This document shows positions 10,818 through 23,012 of a stretch of DNA of 64,000 nucleotides, one piece after another (the stretch's first letter is position 1; each line of letters opens with the position of its first letter). Location of the stretch: the NCBI RefSeq assembly GCF_000149955.1, contig NC_030998.1, positions 1,468,020-1,532,019 of the forward strand, written 5' to 3'. The DNA is from Fusarium oxysporum f. sp. lycopersici 4287. Taxonomy: Eukaryota; Ascomycota; Sordariomycetes; Hypocreales; Nectriaceae. The position numbers and the translations under genes were made by a program. The notes beneath the pieces were generated by a model. That model was not told where the DNA came from. It searched no databases and worked only from the letters and a program-made list of their open reading frames with translations.

Positions 10818-12564
10818 TTCCTTTTGCTCTTCGGCATAGTGTCCCCTTTTTTGTTTTTCATTCTTGCTTTCATGAAAGATTCTAACAAGATGAGCTCAGG
10901 AATTTTAATCCGGTATGTGATCTAGAGGATTTAAAAGCTCTAGTATTATTTGGCATAATTGCCATTCTGTACATGCTGACAATGCGAAGTGGGCAATAAT
11001 GATGAATGCAAGGAGAAGAACATCTAAATGTTGGTGCTGGCGAGGATATGCTGTCCAAACAGATACCTGAAGTTTGGGTAGCTACACTTTGATGTAAAGA
11101 GCATCTTCAGGACACCCAGACTACAGAGGATTGAGAACAAAGAGAACAAAAAATTCACAGGTGTTCCAATACTGATTACATAAAGCAATTCAACGGCTTT
11201 TAGTAGTAACTTGATCCAGATCTGGCTAGGCGATGAGTTCAATCAACCATGCTATGATCCCCAGGGTGAACATGCGTCAGCGAGTTGAGAATGCTTCACG
11301 TAGGCACTCGAGACCGTTCACATGCAGTAACGCAGGGCAAATGCCCATTGCTTGTAATTAGATTGGGATTTATGACGAACAGACCCTGGTTGCTTCGCTT
11401 CCTTCATTGTTCTTGGAGAACATTGCCGGTGTTAGGGGGCACTAAGGATAGAGAACAACGCCAGGCCAGTTCCCCTTTCACTCCTTCAGCCCTTATAGCC
11501 CCTGAAAGCTTGGGGAATTCCTTCCAGTCTAAACTTGTTAGTTGTCTCAGAAGTGAGGTGCAAGACAAGAAGGACACAAGTAGTTGCAGATGTTCTGTAC
11601 CTTTCGAAGCTCAATCACACAAAAGGATTTCTCAAACAACGACCCGTACAACAGTTGGTGAAATTGATAAAGGGGATCTAACTGAAGAAATGGCCAACAG
11701 TTGAGGCGGCAACTATTTTAAATTACCATATTGCGAATTTCCTTGAAGGTGAAGACTACAATACTTTGAACCGTCTTCACTTGATAATTCTCTTCGCACA
11801 AGGAGCCTCTTCCCGGTACCCAAGGCTTACCGTCTCTCAATTACTGGTTTGTCACACTGAACGACTTCGGATGTTTTGATGTTGATCTGACGCAGCAAGA
11901 TAGCCGTCCTGGTATGAGACTTGACGTGGACTAGCGTGTATATGTATCGAGGTTTACAAGACTGGAGGTCATGATACCGTCTCAAACAAATGTCTAGTAG
12001 TTCGAGATTTGGCAATGCTAGCTATTATGATGCATGATGCCAAGAACGACTGTGGCATGCGGTGAGAAGCCAAGCGTACAAAACAAGAATATTCCAGACA
12101 ATCCAACAGAAAGACGCAACAAGGTGATAAAATGATCCACAAATAATACCCTTATCCTCTCTATAAAGCATCCAAGAAATGCTGACCAGGAACAATCCAA
12201 ATTTTCATCCTTGCCTCCAAGGAAGAGTCATGGAATACGTAGCATTGAGCACCTCATTTGGCCAACTACCTTTCCCAGAACAGAAAGTTTCAGGAACATC
12301 ACACCCTCAAAGGGGCAATATTCTCGATCTCAAGATCGCGACCCAATTTAAGCGGTTGACAGGCCCGCAAATAAGAGATTTTAGCGGCGAAACCGTGCGG
12401 CTCAAGTGTCCACACTTGGAGAGAAACCTCCGGTTGACGTTAGAGTGGAGGATAAACGTCATTGTTATAACGATTCATTTACATGTACCTGAATCATATA
12501 AAAGCTCTGAATCCAGGTTTTACAGTGGGAATGAACAAGAATCTACTGAGTTTGAGCGTTTACA
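10818..12564. other. 1.7 kb intergenic region
   Basis: Several small ORFs on both strands have no recognisable domain or splice pattern. The right end is the promoter and leader of the aquaporin gene. I cannot support a gene here. Confidence 0.5.
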
Positions 12565-14232
12565 ATGACTGGACATCAGGATCAGAATCAGAATCATGAT
12601 TATTTTTCGAAACCCACGACGCCCTCAACGCCGGGACAAGTGCATCTTGGGAACGTCGCAAGCAGAATCCCCAGCACCATCTCGGACCGAGAAACAGGAG
12701 AACCCGACCGTGCAAAGTCAACGCACTCAAGACGGCGTGGAATTCATGGATTACCATCCAGTTTCGTGTCGCGAATGAGCAAGCGACCAATCAGCTCAAG
12801 GCGCTTCACAAGAATGTCCAGCGGGAACAGTACAGCGCGCCTTGCAGCACAACAACATGCATCCCAGTATCATACATATGCCCCTGCCGAAGAGGGCTAC
12901 TATGAAGAGAACCCTTGGTTCGGCGAGGCCGGCAAGAAGCCCATCTTCAGTCTTGGAAAACCTCTTCCCCACCGCGTTCGTCGCAAGGTGGTGAAACCGA
13001 TCAAACCGGATGGAAAAGTTGATGAAGAGATGGCCATCGTCAAAGAGGAATCTGAAGATACACCCGCAGGGTACGCCTCGCGTACCACTTCAGGCCAGCC
13101 ATACCGAACGCATACTCAAACCAGTATCACATCACGCGAAATGCAGAACCAGCAGAGTCGAACTACAGCAGCTGGCGTTGCGCACAACGAGAAGCGAAAT
13201 GATGCAGGACAGCCGGTATTTGACTATGTCCCTGGCGAAGCAACACCTGCAGCAATACCATCGTATCGTGACCCCGCATCAAGAGTTGCTTCTCATCAGC
13301 AAAGTAACAACCAACCAGATTACAAGATTGACGGTGAACCTTTGGGTCAGCAGGAGAAGCCAGAGGTTGAAGCTGGTGAGACGGATCCGAATGAGATGAG
13401 GAACTGGTGGGCTAGGATACGAGCGAAGCACCCTGAGCCACTTGCTGAATTCCTTGCTACTTCTGTTGCGATATTCTTAGGCCTCACTGGTACTCTGTCT
13501 GTGAATCTCTCAGCAAAACAGTCGCAGTCTTATGGAACTTATGAGACTTCATGCTGGGCGTGGGGCTTTGCCTGGATGTTCGGCATCTATCTCGGCGGCG
13601 GTGTATCAGGAGCGCACATGAACCCAGCCATTTCCATCTCGCTGTCGCTATTCCGTGGTTTTCCGTGGCGGCAGTGTTTCATCTACATCCTCGCCCAATT
13701 CATCGCTAGCATCGTCGCCGGAGCACTCGCATATGGTATCTACGCCGATTCAATCCACTACGTCGATCCCGAGATGGACGGAATGTCAAAGACTTTCTTT
13801 TCAACACCTCGAGAATGGGTATCCCTCCAATCCGCATTCTTCAACCAAGTCGTCGGCAGCGCCATCATGATGATCGCAGTATTCGCACTAGGTGATGATC
13901 AGAACAACCCACCCGGCGCTGGCATGCATGCCCTGGTACTCGGCTTTCTGGTAACTACCCTCAAGTTCACCCTCGGCTACAACATTGGGTCTGCGCTGAA
14001 CCCTGCCTCTGATTTCGGACCGAGAGTTGTTGCGTATGCGGTTGGATATCGCGGGTCAAATGTGTTTCACAGCGGATGGTGGTTTTACGGGCCTTGGGCG
14101 GCGACGTTGATAGGGTCTGTGGTTGGATGTGCGCTGTATGATGGGTTTGTGTTTGTTGGAAGTGAGAGCCCGATCAACTTTCGGTTTAGTAAGGAAATTA
14201 AGAATAGGGCGAATAAGTTGTTGAAAGATTAG
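12565..14232 (+). CDS. aquaglyceroporin, Yfl054-like, with long N-terminal extension
   Basis: A single exon encodes 555 aa. Residues 1 to about 280 are a hydrophilic cytosolic extension rich in Ser, Arg and Gln; a conserved NPWFGEAGKKPIFSLGKPLPH block near 110-130 is the mark of the fungal Yfl054 group. The MIP channel follows, with six membrane helices and two half-helices. The first NPA is at 353-355 in GAHMNPA, the second at 479-481. The residue after the second NPA, which in nearly all aquaporins is the selectivity-filter Arg, is Ser482 (NPASDFGPR). This should widen or depolarise the pore and suggests transport of something other than plain water. Expected location is the plasma membrane. 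Confidence 0.92.
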   Translation: MTGHQDQNQNHDYFSKPTTPSTPGQVHLGNVASRIPSTISDRETGEPDRAKSTHSRRRGIHGLPSSFVSRMSKRPISSRRFTRMSSGNSTARLAAQQHASQYHTYAPAEEGYYEENPWFGEAGKKPIFSLGKPLPHRVRRKVVKPIKPDGKVDEEMAIVKEESEDTPAGYASRTTSGQPYRTHTQTSITSREMQNQQSRTTAAGVAHNEKRNDAGQPVFDYVPGEATPAAIPSYRDPASRVASHQQSNNQPDYKIDGEPLGQQEKPEVEAGETDPNEMRNWWARIRAKHPEPLAEFLATSVAIFLGLTGTLSVNLSAKQSQSYGTYETSCWAWGFAWMFGIYLGGGVSGAHMNPAISISLSLFRGFPWRQCFIYILAQFIASIVAGALAYGIYADSIHYVDPEMDGMSKTFFSTPREWVSLQSAFFNQVVGSAIMMIAVFALGDDQNNPPGAGMHALVLGFLVTTLKFTLGYNIGSALNPASDFGPRVVAYAVGYRGSNVFHSGWWFYGPWAATLIGSVVGCALYDGFVFVGSESPINFRFSKEIKNRANKLLKD

Positions 14233-14385
14233 ACTAGCTATAGATTTGTTCCATGTTTCATTACCACCAACTGCCATCTCAGTGACTTTCACTAGTCTGC
14301 TGGGCTGTCCTTTGTGTCCAACATCTATTGGATATGCTTTGCACACGATGTATCTAGGCGCACGGACTAACAGAAGTACTCAATA

Positions 14386-16475
14386 TCAGACACTCGCCAT
14401 GGGACCAGCACTGCTCTTTCGTTGCGTGTCTTCCTCATTCCTGAACTCATACACTCTACCCTCATGCTCACCCTCGACCAGCCAAGCTCTAATCTTATTA
14501 TCTCGCCTGCAACCTTTCAAGCTCACACCCTTAGTCGCGACCGCAATTGACGAGAAAGTAACCTCCGGCAACTCCTCTACTCCATCTTGCCTCATGGCCT
14601 TCATCCCATACGCCACGCCAACAGCTACAATGACAAACGAAACAGCATATACACTGACCAGAACTTTTCTCTGATAAGAGAAGTATCCCACCGTCGTTCT
14701 TCTGATGCAGGGATACTCCGTCCCATTTTTCACAGGTCGTGTTCCAGACGGTTCATCTGGGTTTGCCGCCCACGATACAATAAGCAACTGTGTATCCGAC
14801 AACAACGAAATGATCAAATTCTCATACAACCTCCGTATCTGACTCTCAAAATCAGGAACAGGAAGAAACTCATGCCGCCCAACCAACTTCGACGTCATGA
14901 TCTCGGTACTCTTCCCTTTATCAGGAAGTGATAAGCCCCCATGCAGTAATTCTCGTAACTTTAGCCCCAGCGAGTGAAACGCTGCAATGCGTTGATAATT
15001 TCTCCAATCTTTGGGATACACGTAGTTCTCTTGTGGTTCAGCGACAGTCTTGTCCAACGTTCCGTCGTCAGCTGAGTCGTCCACATATGTCGTATTGATG
15101 ACCTTGCGCAGATACTCCCGATTGGTAACGTTGTACGACTGGAAGCCCTGCGTGTATGTCAGGCTAACTGTGTAGTTGACCTGCCAGTGCTTGCAAGCCG
15201 AAATAATGGGTGTAAAATCTGTGTCCCATCCTTTTTGGCTGCTGTTTTCAGCGTGTTTGACCAGTACATCGTCGACTGTAACATAGCCTAGCCATATGAT
15301 AGGCTCTGTTCTGAAAGCACCAAGATTCTCGGGGAACGGAAGTATCTGCAATGGTCGATTGAAGTATTTTTCATGCTCAATCTGGCGTTCGGAGTAGTCG
15401 CCCTCGTCGGCAACACAATTGTAAGTATTCCAACCCTCAGGAATCATCCTGCTCATGTTGAACGGGGCATCCCTGCCGTTGAACTGCTTGACGGTCGAGT
15501 TAGTGCCGTTGGCGAGTTGCTCACACTTATATCTCGGGCCGGTGAAGTGGATAACCGTTGAACAATCCCATCCTTTCCCGCAGATTTCATCGGCGACATC
15601 GTCTCTCTGAAGCGCCTGCCCTCCTGTAAGAACTCTAGAAGAGATCTCTTCGAGGTATGCACTCGGACTGATCCAAAAGTCAAAGACATCCGGCCCATCC
15701 TCATCTGGGAAGGTATCGTTGTACCATGATATTCTGGCCCCTTGCATTATCTCATCGCCATCTGCCTTTCTCCCGTGAGTCCACTTCTTCTTCGCCTCGT
15801 GGTTGAAGTTGAGGGTCCGGACGTTATGGCATGTCCTATCCTCATGCCTGACGACGCTCAGAGTCGCCGAAGTGAAGATGACCACGAACGGCGATATCCA
15901 CATATAAAGCGCGAGAAGCATAACAAACCATGACTTCTTCCATGCCTCAGCGTTGAGAAGCTCAATGGCATTATGTGGCTGCACCAAAGAGCGAGTCAAC
16001 CGCATGCACGGAGAAGCTCCGATGAGCGACAGACGTCCAAGCAATTTGTTGGTAAGCTAGTGAGACTGCAATAGCAAAGTTTGCTTTCGAGACAAAGGCG
16101 AGAGACTGCCCGAATCGAAGCCACCAGATTTGATTCTTGGCTTCTTTACCAGAGATGATTGTTGAGAGTGTCGTGACCAACAGCAGCTGCGATGCCGAAG
16201 ACAAGACATGCGACCATTAACCATCTGCTCTTGAGAATATTCGACCAAGTTGAGGAACATTGAGAGTCAATAGCTGTAACGGTTTGGTTGGGTTCCTGGT
16301 GGGGATTCAGAAGCCTAGTCTCGCTGGTGGTCGTGCCCTGCCAGGCTGGAGGAGATGAAGAGTGGAGTAATGGAGAATGCTGGATGGAACTACCTTCGGA
16401 TGGAGACCAAGTTGATGCCGATCTGAGGTCTTTCTTATGGTCAGACTCTGGGGGACGAGAGACATCATTCTCCAT
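14386..16475 (-). pseudogene. frame-broken polytopic membrane protein ('formylmethionine deformylase-like' family of Fusarium)
   Basis: The N-terminal part (ATG at 16475) is soluble and leads into a first membrane helix SRWLMVACLVFGIAAAVGH. The family pattern then jumps frame near 16150-16160 to a segment starting about GKEAKNQIWWLRFGQ, and again near 15972-15985 into the long frame from NAIELLNAEAWKKSW to the stop at 14386. That frame carries further helices, a large extracellular domain with multiple Asn sequons and Cys, and a last helix near the C-terminus. Each switch equals one extra base and no intron fits. The family name seen in databases does not describe a demonstrated activity. It is either a decayed gene or one affected by two sequencing indels; the other gene of the same family at 382-2463 is broken too. 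Confidence 0.65.
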
Positions 16476-17061
16476 TTTTGAACGGGACTCAATCTGATCG
16501 AAGAGTTGAAGAGGAAAGATCTACATAGACCATGGACCGCTACAGGCATAATCAAGACTGAGAGGAAAATTTAAATCACATTTTGGTGAATTAGTGGCTA
16601 TGTAGTGCGGCCTTCCATCGAGCCATGCCAGGCTGATACATACGCATTGCATACCAAACTCGACAGATGGTTTAGCTTCGGCCTCTTTTAATCTGACGTG
16701 CAGGTGAATACGAGAGTGACGGAAATATGATCATGGCAGTTCATGGAACACAGCAGTGGGCATGCTGTTAATTGGATGTTGACCAAGGAACTATCTTCGG
16801 CAAAGGTTACTGCATCTATTCTTAGTGCGCATGAGTTACCCAATGGTCGGAAAGGCCTTTAGCCCCCAACTCACTTTGTTTCCCCCATGAAATACGCCCA
16901 GCTTCGTATGATATGGAGTTCCACGACCCTTCGTGCGACTTGAGATAAGAGCAGCAGCTCGGTCTCCGTAAGAGAGAACTGCCTGTCGAAAAAAAGCGAT
17001 ATCATAGCCTCAACAGGGCATTCCTGTATTAGTTGGGCAGTATTTACTTTTTCCTGGCGCA
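16476..17061. other. intergenic region
   Basis: About 590 bases form the 5' flank of the membrane gene and the 3' flank of the catalase gene. No gene is supported. Confidence 0.5.
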
Positions 17062-18800
17062 TCACTTGCGCCTCGATGCCAGCACAGTCTGACTGGGCGG
17101 TGCCTTGGAATGGTCAAAGTTCCCAGTCAACTTCTTCAATTTCTCCCCGAGTCTCTTCGAAATCTCTTCATCAACATTTGCCCACATGCCTGTCACACTG
17201 TTAGTCCGATTCCACCAAATTCTTGTCAAGGGGTTTGCAACTTACCAACTGTTGCCTCCTGAACCTCTGGAAGTGCCTTGTTGACGTGTCCAGACAGGTT
17301 GTTCAAAAAGACTTCATCTTCGCCGTTATCCTTGAAGATCTTCCATAGATTACGCGGCTGTTCCCAATCTTCTTCTTCGACGTCGGAGGAATAAGCTTGG
17401 ACTCTGCCAACCCATTCGCTGTGTGCGACATCTGCGGGGCCACTTTTGACCTTGCGGAATGAGGAGCGAACTGTACTTATTAGAATTTATTGAAGCTCCT
17501 GTTCAACAAGATCACATACCATAATCGGGATCAGAGCCGTAGTTGCCGTCAAGGCGCATCGGTCCATCTCTCTGATACGGTGAGTATGCGTCCAGAGGTC
17601 GATTGCATGGAAGTTGCTGATAATTGGGCCCAACGCGATAGCGTGCAGCATCGGGATAACTGAACATTCTCGCATGCAGCATGATATCAGCCGAGGGTGC
17701 AATACCAGGGATCAAAGTCGAAGGCGAGAAAGCAGCCTGTTCGATATCATGGAAGTGGTTCTCTGGGTTCTTGTTCAACACAAGCTTTCCAACAGGAATA
17801 AGAGGGTAGTCTTTGTGAGACCAGATCTTGGTGATGTCGAAGATGTTCCACTTGTAAGTTTCAGCCTCTTTGGGATCCATGACCTGAAGATACATAGTCC
17901 ATGTAGGATAGTCGCCTCTCTCAATAGAGTTGTACATATCCTTGACATGATAGTCCGGCTCTTCACCTGCAAGACGCACGGCATCCTCTTGAGAGAGATT
18001 CTTGATGCCGGCATCAGGCTTGAAGTGGATCTTGACATATTTGAAAGATCCATCTTCGGGCTTACCAAACTTGAACGTGTGGTTTCCAAAACCATTCACA
18101 TTCTTGAGAGACTCCGGCACACCTCGAGGTCCGAACAGTTGCATCAGACAGTGAGCGCCTTCTTGGTTGTTGTTGTGAAAGTCCCAAAACATACTCGCAT
18201 CAGCGACGGCAGTCTGCGGGTGACGTTTATGAGATCTGTTGAGCGAAGGGAACTTAGCTGGATCACGAATGAAGAAAACGGGCAAGTCGTTCCCGACAAA
18301 ATCCCAGTTTCCTTCCTCTGTCTTCATCTTGAGGGCGAAACCTCTGATGTCACGGAGGGTATCGGAAGATCCCTTTTCGCCAGCTACGGTGGACAGACGA
18401 GCAAGGACTTGGGTTTGCTTGCCGATGCGACGGAAAGGTGCTGCTGAACACCAGTCTGTGATATCATGGGTACACTCGAAGTAGCCCCATGCTCCGGCAG
18501 CTTTGGCGTGAACAACACTGATATCATTAGTCACGCTTCTCTGTCGAGAAAGGCCGAGGAGACTTACCGTTCAGGAATGCGCTCTCGAGGAAAGTGGGCA
18601 AGCGTCTCGATCAATTGCGTGTCTGCCAACAAAGCGAGACCACCGCCTCGAACCTTTGGTCCACGAAGGACGACGGATGAGGTTGGGTCCTCGACGGGCT
18701 TGCCCTCTGCGAGGGTATAAACGGGTGCTTCATTCGACTATCATTGTCAGCGATGTAAGTTAACTATACTTTGAAGGCAATTGAAACTCACACCCGACAT
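17062..18800 (-). CDS. monofunctional haem catalase, small-subunit type
   Basis: Five exons (18800-18792, 18737-18568, 18517-17520, 17470-17246, 17189-17062) total 1530 nt and give 509 aa. The first coding exon is only 9 bases (Met-Ser-Gly). All introns are GT-AG, and the phases close exactly, restoring RERIPERVVHAKAAG across intron 2. Catalytic His63 and Asn136 (DFVGNDLPVFF) and the proximal haem ligand Tyr347 (RMFSYPDAARYRVG) are present. The length lacks the extra C-terminal flavodoxin-like domain of large-subunit catalases. The C-terminus ends SRRK, with no PTS1 signal, and there is no secretion signal, so a cytosolic enzyme is likely. It disproportionates hydrogen peroxide. Confidence 0.95.
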
Positions 18801-19308
18801 TTTTGTTTCACTGACAAATGTTTTGGTGTCGATTGGTCGTTGAAATGCCAGGCGCTTTCCTTATATCCGAGACGTCAGCTCCACAGCCGAATTGTGACGT
18901 GATTATTATCAACTCGCGGCACAAGTCAAAGGCGTCATAGAGGGTCCTTTATGACTGCATTGTGAGCAACTAGAAACCCATTTCAGCGCTTCTTACCATG
19001 TTCACCTAAATACCGGACCTTTTGCCGCGGTGCTGGGTTGCATTGCAGCCAGCGAGCGGGTTGAACTCGAGAGGCCACCTGCTAGCTTAACGATTTGACC
19101 GATGGGTACAGAGGGATCACAAAGCATTCACTTCTCACTGATAGCGGCACCAAAGCTGCGACCGGTATTGAAATCTCTGGGGTTTAAATTGCTCAGTTTA
19201 CGAAGATTGATTGTTGTAAACGGACGGGGAAAGCACTATCTGCTCCTCGACTAGCATATCATAGCCAAGCTTGGATTTTGAGTGACTTTTCTAGGTCGAT
19301 CACATAAT
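18801..19308. other. intergenic region upstream of catalase
   Basis: About 500 bases hold the catalase promoter and the 3' flank of the molybdopterin oxidoreductase gene. I see no gene. Confidence 0.5.
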
Positions 19309-21162
19309 CTAATCATCAACATCTCTCGGCTCAACATTCGCAACCTCCTTCTCATACTCCTCCAAACTCATGGGCACAAATTCCGTCGGTCTGGTAATAG
19401 GCGTAAACTCCTGCCCATGCTCATCAAACTCCCTCAATCTCTTCCTCGTAGCCTCCCTCTTTGCATTCACACTATAGATCTTGACACGATGACAACTACT
19501 CGTCACATGCAAGCTCCAATTCCAGCTATGCCGAACTTCCATTGGTTGCGTGTTCAAACTGTTGTCCCAGCATCGAACGACAAGTTCGGTCCAGCCTTCG
19601 TGGTCGCAGGGGACTTTGCCAGTGAAGGTTCGCCAGGCGAATTTGTGCTTGGGGGAGAGATTCTTGATGGGGACGGCGTACCATACGTAGCCGCCGTCGG
19701 AGGAGATTTCTACGCGCTCGGGCCAGCGGCCTCCGCCTGAGTATGCCCAGCCTTGAAGAGTCAGAGACCTCTTTGGAATGGAACACGCAATGGGAGACTT
19801 ACCTTTGACTTCGATCTCACCGTCGTGGACGACAACCTCCTTGTTCCAAGGTGACATGATGGCGCTGCTGACAGGCATCTCCTGGATCTGAATACCCACT
19901 GCAAAACAGTCAGCGTCTAATTCGAGGAGTAAAGAAAATGAGACTTGCTGGTTGGAAGCTGGTTATGCTTTCCGGTCTGCTGCTGAAAGTACAGATACTC
20001 TCTACTCTGTACCGGAGCAAGACTCAGTTTCTCAATCGCCTTAATCCGATACAGCCACTTGCAACTCCTGGCCCCAATATACCCAAAGACAACCGCCCTC
20101 AATGGGAAACCATGAATCTTCGGCAGCGGCTTGTCATTCATCTCCCAAGCCAACATGACTTCATTAGCCTTGACTTTTGACCACGGCACCGAAACAACAT
20201 AGTTCATGCACTGGCCTCCTTTGAAATACGTATCCGCACCGTAGAGTTCAAGATGCTTGGCACCATCTTTCAGACCGCCGCAGTACTTGATGACTTTCTT
20301 CAGACTGACGCCTGTCCACTTCGCTGTACCAATAGCACCTTCAGCCCAGGGGGCGTTGATCATTTCGTCGCCTTCGCCTGGATACTCGACGATTTGCTCG
20401 AAGCGACGAGTACCGCTGCACTGAATGGTCACTAGTTTGCTGACTCTTGGAAAGATTGATTCATTTTGTAAGTCTGCCAGGGTGAGCGTCTTGGGGTTAT
20501 TGACGAGCCCATCGAGACGAATGTCGTAGGCGCTTGCTTCGATGTCGGGGATACCACCGTGATTCCGGACGAAATGAAGTTCGTTTGGCATGATGTAGTC
20601 TTTGGTCAGAAGGCTTTTGGGCGCTTCTCCGTTGTAAGGAAATTCGAGAAGATGAAGCATTTCCGGGTGTTTTTCCTGCGGCAGTTAGTCATTGTTCATA
20701 CTCAATCTATCAGAGGCTATTCACCTTGAGAACAGTCTCCCAACTGATCTGGGGGACTTGATCCAGAACCCCTCCGATGGCTTTATGCCATAACTTCCAT
20801 CGCTTGCCCTCAAGTACAGGGTTCGTCGCAGGAAGAGGCTCTAACTGGAACTCAGGTGGAGGGGGGAATGTAAAGCGCGAAAAGCGCTGGTGGGCTTTGG
20901 CCTTTTTCTCTGGGTAGTCCTCCCACTCAACATAGCCTTTCCAGCCCGGTCTTTCATCTTGGACGTCAAGGTCTGGATCCTCAGGGATATCGGGGCCCTT
21001 CAGCTCTTCGTGGTCACTTGGGTTGAGCCGATGAGGCTCTGTGTTGATATGGATGCTGCTCTGGTTACGGATTCCAAGCCGAGCGGGCTCGAGGCCTTGT
21101 TCTAGCTTCCACTCATCTGGGGCCTGTTGATGAGTTTGTCGGTAAGGAATATCTGGCTGCAT
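19309..21162 (-). CDS. sulfite oxidase-like molybdopterin oxidoreductase
   Basis: Four exons (21162-20725, 20675-19949, 19898-19803, 19751-19309) sum to 1704 nt and give 567 aa. An N-terminal charged region of about 130 residues has no haem domain. It is followed by the PF00174 molybdopterin fold with Cys232 (VTIQCSGTRR) as expected Mo ligand, WTGVSLKKVI and GARSCKWLYRI motifs, then the PF03404 dimerisation domain with VKGWAYSGGG and the R(S)WNWSLHV segment. The Cys motif is CSGTRR where classical sulfite oxidases and nitrate reductases have C-A/S-G-N-R. Intron 2 can only keep frame with a GC donor (GCAAGT). Intron 3 is in frame and would add 17 spurious residues if read through. An upstream in-frame Met at 21210 is a weaker start. 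The substrate could be sulfite or another oxyanion/sulfoxide. Confidence 0.85.
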
Positions 21163-23012
21163 TTTGAAAGCCCGGTGGTTTGCAATAATTAAACAAAGAG
21201 AAAGAACCAAAAATTTTTATACGAATTTTCTTGTCTACGCAGCATCGTTATAAACTTGATGCGATCACAATTGTGTAGGTCGCATTCTGTAAATTCTGGG
21301 CGGAGACCATAGTGACGCCAAGAATTGATGATAAAATCGTCACCAGTTCAAATCAATATCCACATTGGAACTAGGATGCAAGATTGACTGGCGGAAATAC
21401 GGCCGTGCATGCTCGTTTATCTAGCGATGTAACGGCCTTTTAAGCGTTTCAATGCATGAACTCCGGCTGACAAATTTGTGCTTCGGGAATATGCCCCAGT
21501 TACAGAGTCATTGACGTCGTTGATATGCCGACATTCCGCAAAACCCGAGTTCGTTCAAGAAACCTGTTGATTGCAGCAGAAGACGTCTATGGCATTACAA
21601 ACGGCCAATAACGACGTTGAGAAAACTCATCGCCTTTGTTGACCACTTAGCTGTGTCTGGCGCTTTTCTGAGGTCGCTACACCAAGCGCCGCGCCCGAGA
21701 CAGTCTTTGACAGCGTCCCCCGAACCTCACTGAGACGAAATAAACTTGTCAAAAATCTATAAAAAGAACTCAATCACATGCCTCTCACCAATACCCATCT
21801 CTCACTACCCAAAACGCCAACCATCCAGACCAATCCTCTCTGTGGCGAAGCCCGAAACCAGTGATGATCCCGCCCGCTTTAAACCCGTTCACATTCCTGT
21901 CGAGCACGCTACGCAACCGCCCAGCCACAGCAGAATTCCGATCTTTTTCCAAAACCGGGATTTGAGGAATGCGATTTTCAGGGACATCCCCTTACATTTT
22001 CTGTAACGCGTGGCGCTGGGGGATGCAGGAACAGATTATGGGATGGCTTAACGGTTAACGGCAGAGCATTGGTCTAAAGATTTCTCTTTCCGTAGAGAAC
22101 TTTTAGACCATTAAAGATATTGATAGCAATTGATGTTTTTGGTAAGGTTCAGTATTGATAGCTGAACGGTGACTTTTCTCCGGGGCTGCATTGAACAAAG
22201 GTAATTACTGGCCGTCGTACTGTCTGTTCTGCGATCGCTTCAAATGTTCGAGACCAAAGAGCCATGATCGCGCAGCACATGCGCTACCCTACAATCGATC
22301 TCTCATTTGACCGTGAATCTTTTTTTGACGTTCTTAGACACTGCGAGAGGGTCCCGAGGTCGTTCCGTGGTATTCCTAGCCCTGGCGGCCATTGTCGCCG
22401 ACACATGTCTCACATCCAGCCATCTGGATCAATGTGTTCGCCAGCAAAACACCACTTCACTACGTAACGTCAGAGCCTCACGACAATACCAATTATCCAG
22501 TTCCAAGTTTCAGATCATGAAAATTTCACCTCCAGCCATCTTGAAAAACTCGTCGCATCAAAAAGTCTTATCCCTTTAACCCCGTGATGCAAACTCACCC
22601 ATCGCCGTGTCTCAATCACGCAGCATATGACCATTTACCAACCACTCTGAAACTTGTGCTCCTACTCGAAAGGCTCACAGAATAACTCACTGCATGACAG
22701 TGATGCTCACTGAATTTCTTGCCGCTGGTGTTGAGGCTGGTTTGTCTCCCCTTCACATCCCTTGAAGGGTCAACGTTCTAGCCCGCTGCACTAACACGAA
22801 CCCGCAATCCTCCCTAATTCTCGACTGACCTCTCAACCTTGGCACGTCAAAACCAATATTCCACTTCCTCGAAAATGTATAAAACTAATCGAAAGCCTCA
22901 CCGTTTTCCTCACTGATTCATTCTCATCACACATTCTTCTATATACATAACAACAGCCTCTTGGCTTTCCTTTTGTTCTCTATCCCCTCAAACACCAACT
23001 CTCCTTCTCACC
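21163..23012. other. 1.85 kb intergenic region
   Basis: Only short ORFs without domains are present. The right end is the LPMO promoter. A tRNA-like start near 22045 was examined and rejected. Confidence 0.5.
22878..22884 (+). promoter_or_regulatory. TATA box of the AA11 LPMO gene
   Basis: TATAAAA lies 129-135 bases upstream of the ATG. It is followed by a CT- and CA-rich leader typical of highly expressed secreted fungal enzymes. Confidence 0.5.

Noticed and set aside
12179..12568. 129-codon ORF upstream of the aquaporin gene
   Set aside because: It lies in promoter/leader sequence, overlaps the aquaporin start in another frame and shows no domain.
22040..22115. tRNA-like start (GGATGGCTTAACGGTTAACGG) with a following hairpin
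   Set aside because: There is no T arm or matching acceptor 3' strand, so no cloverleaf can be drawn.
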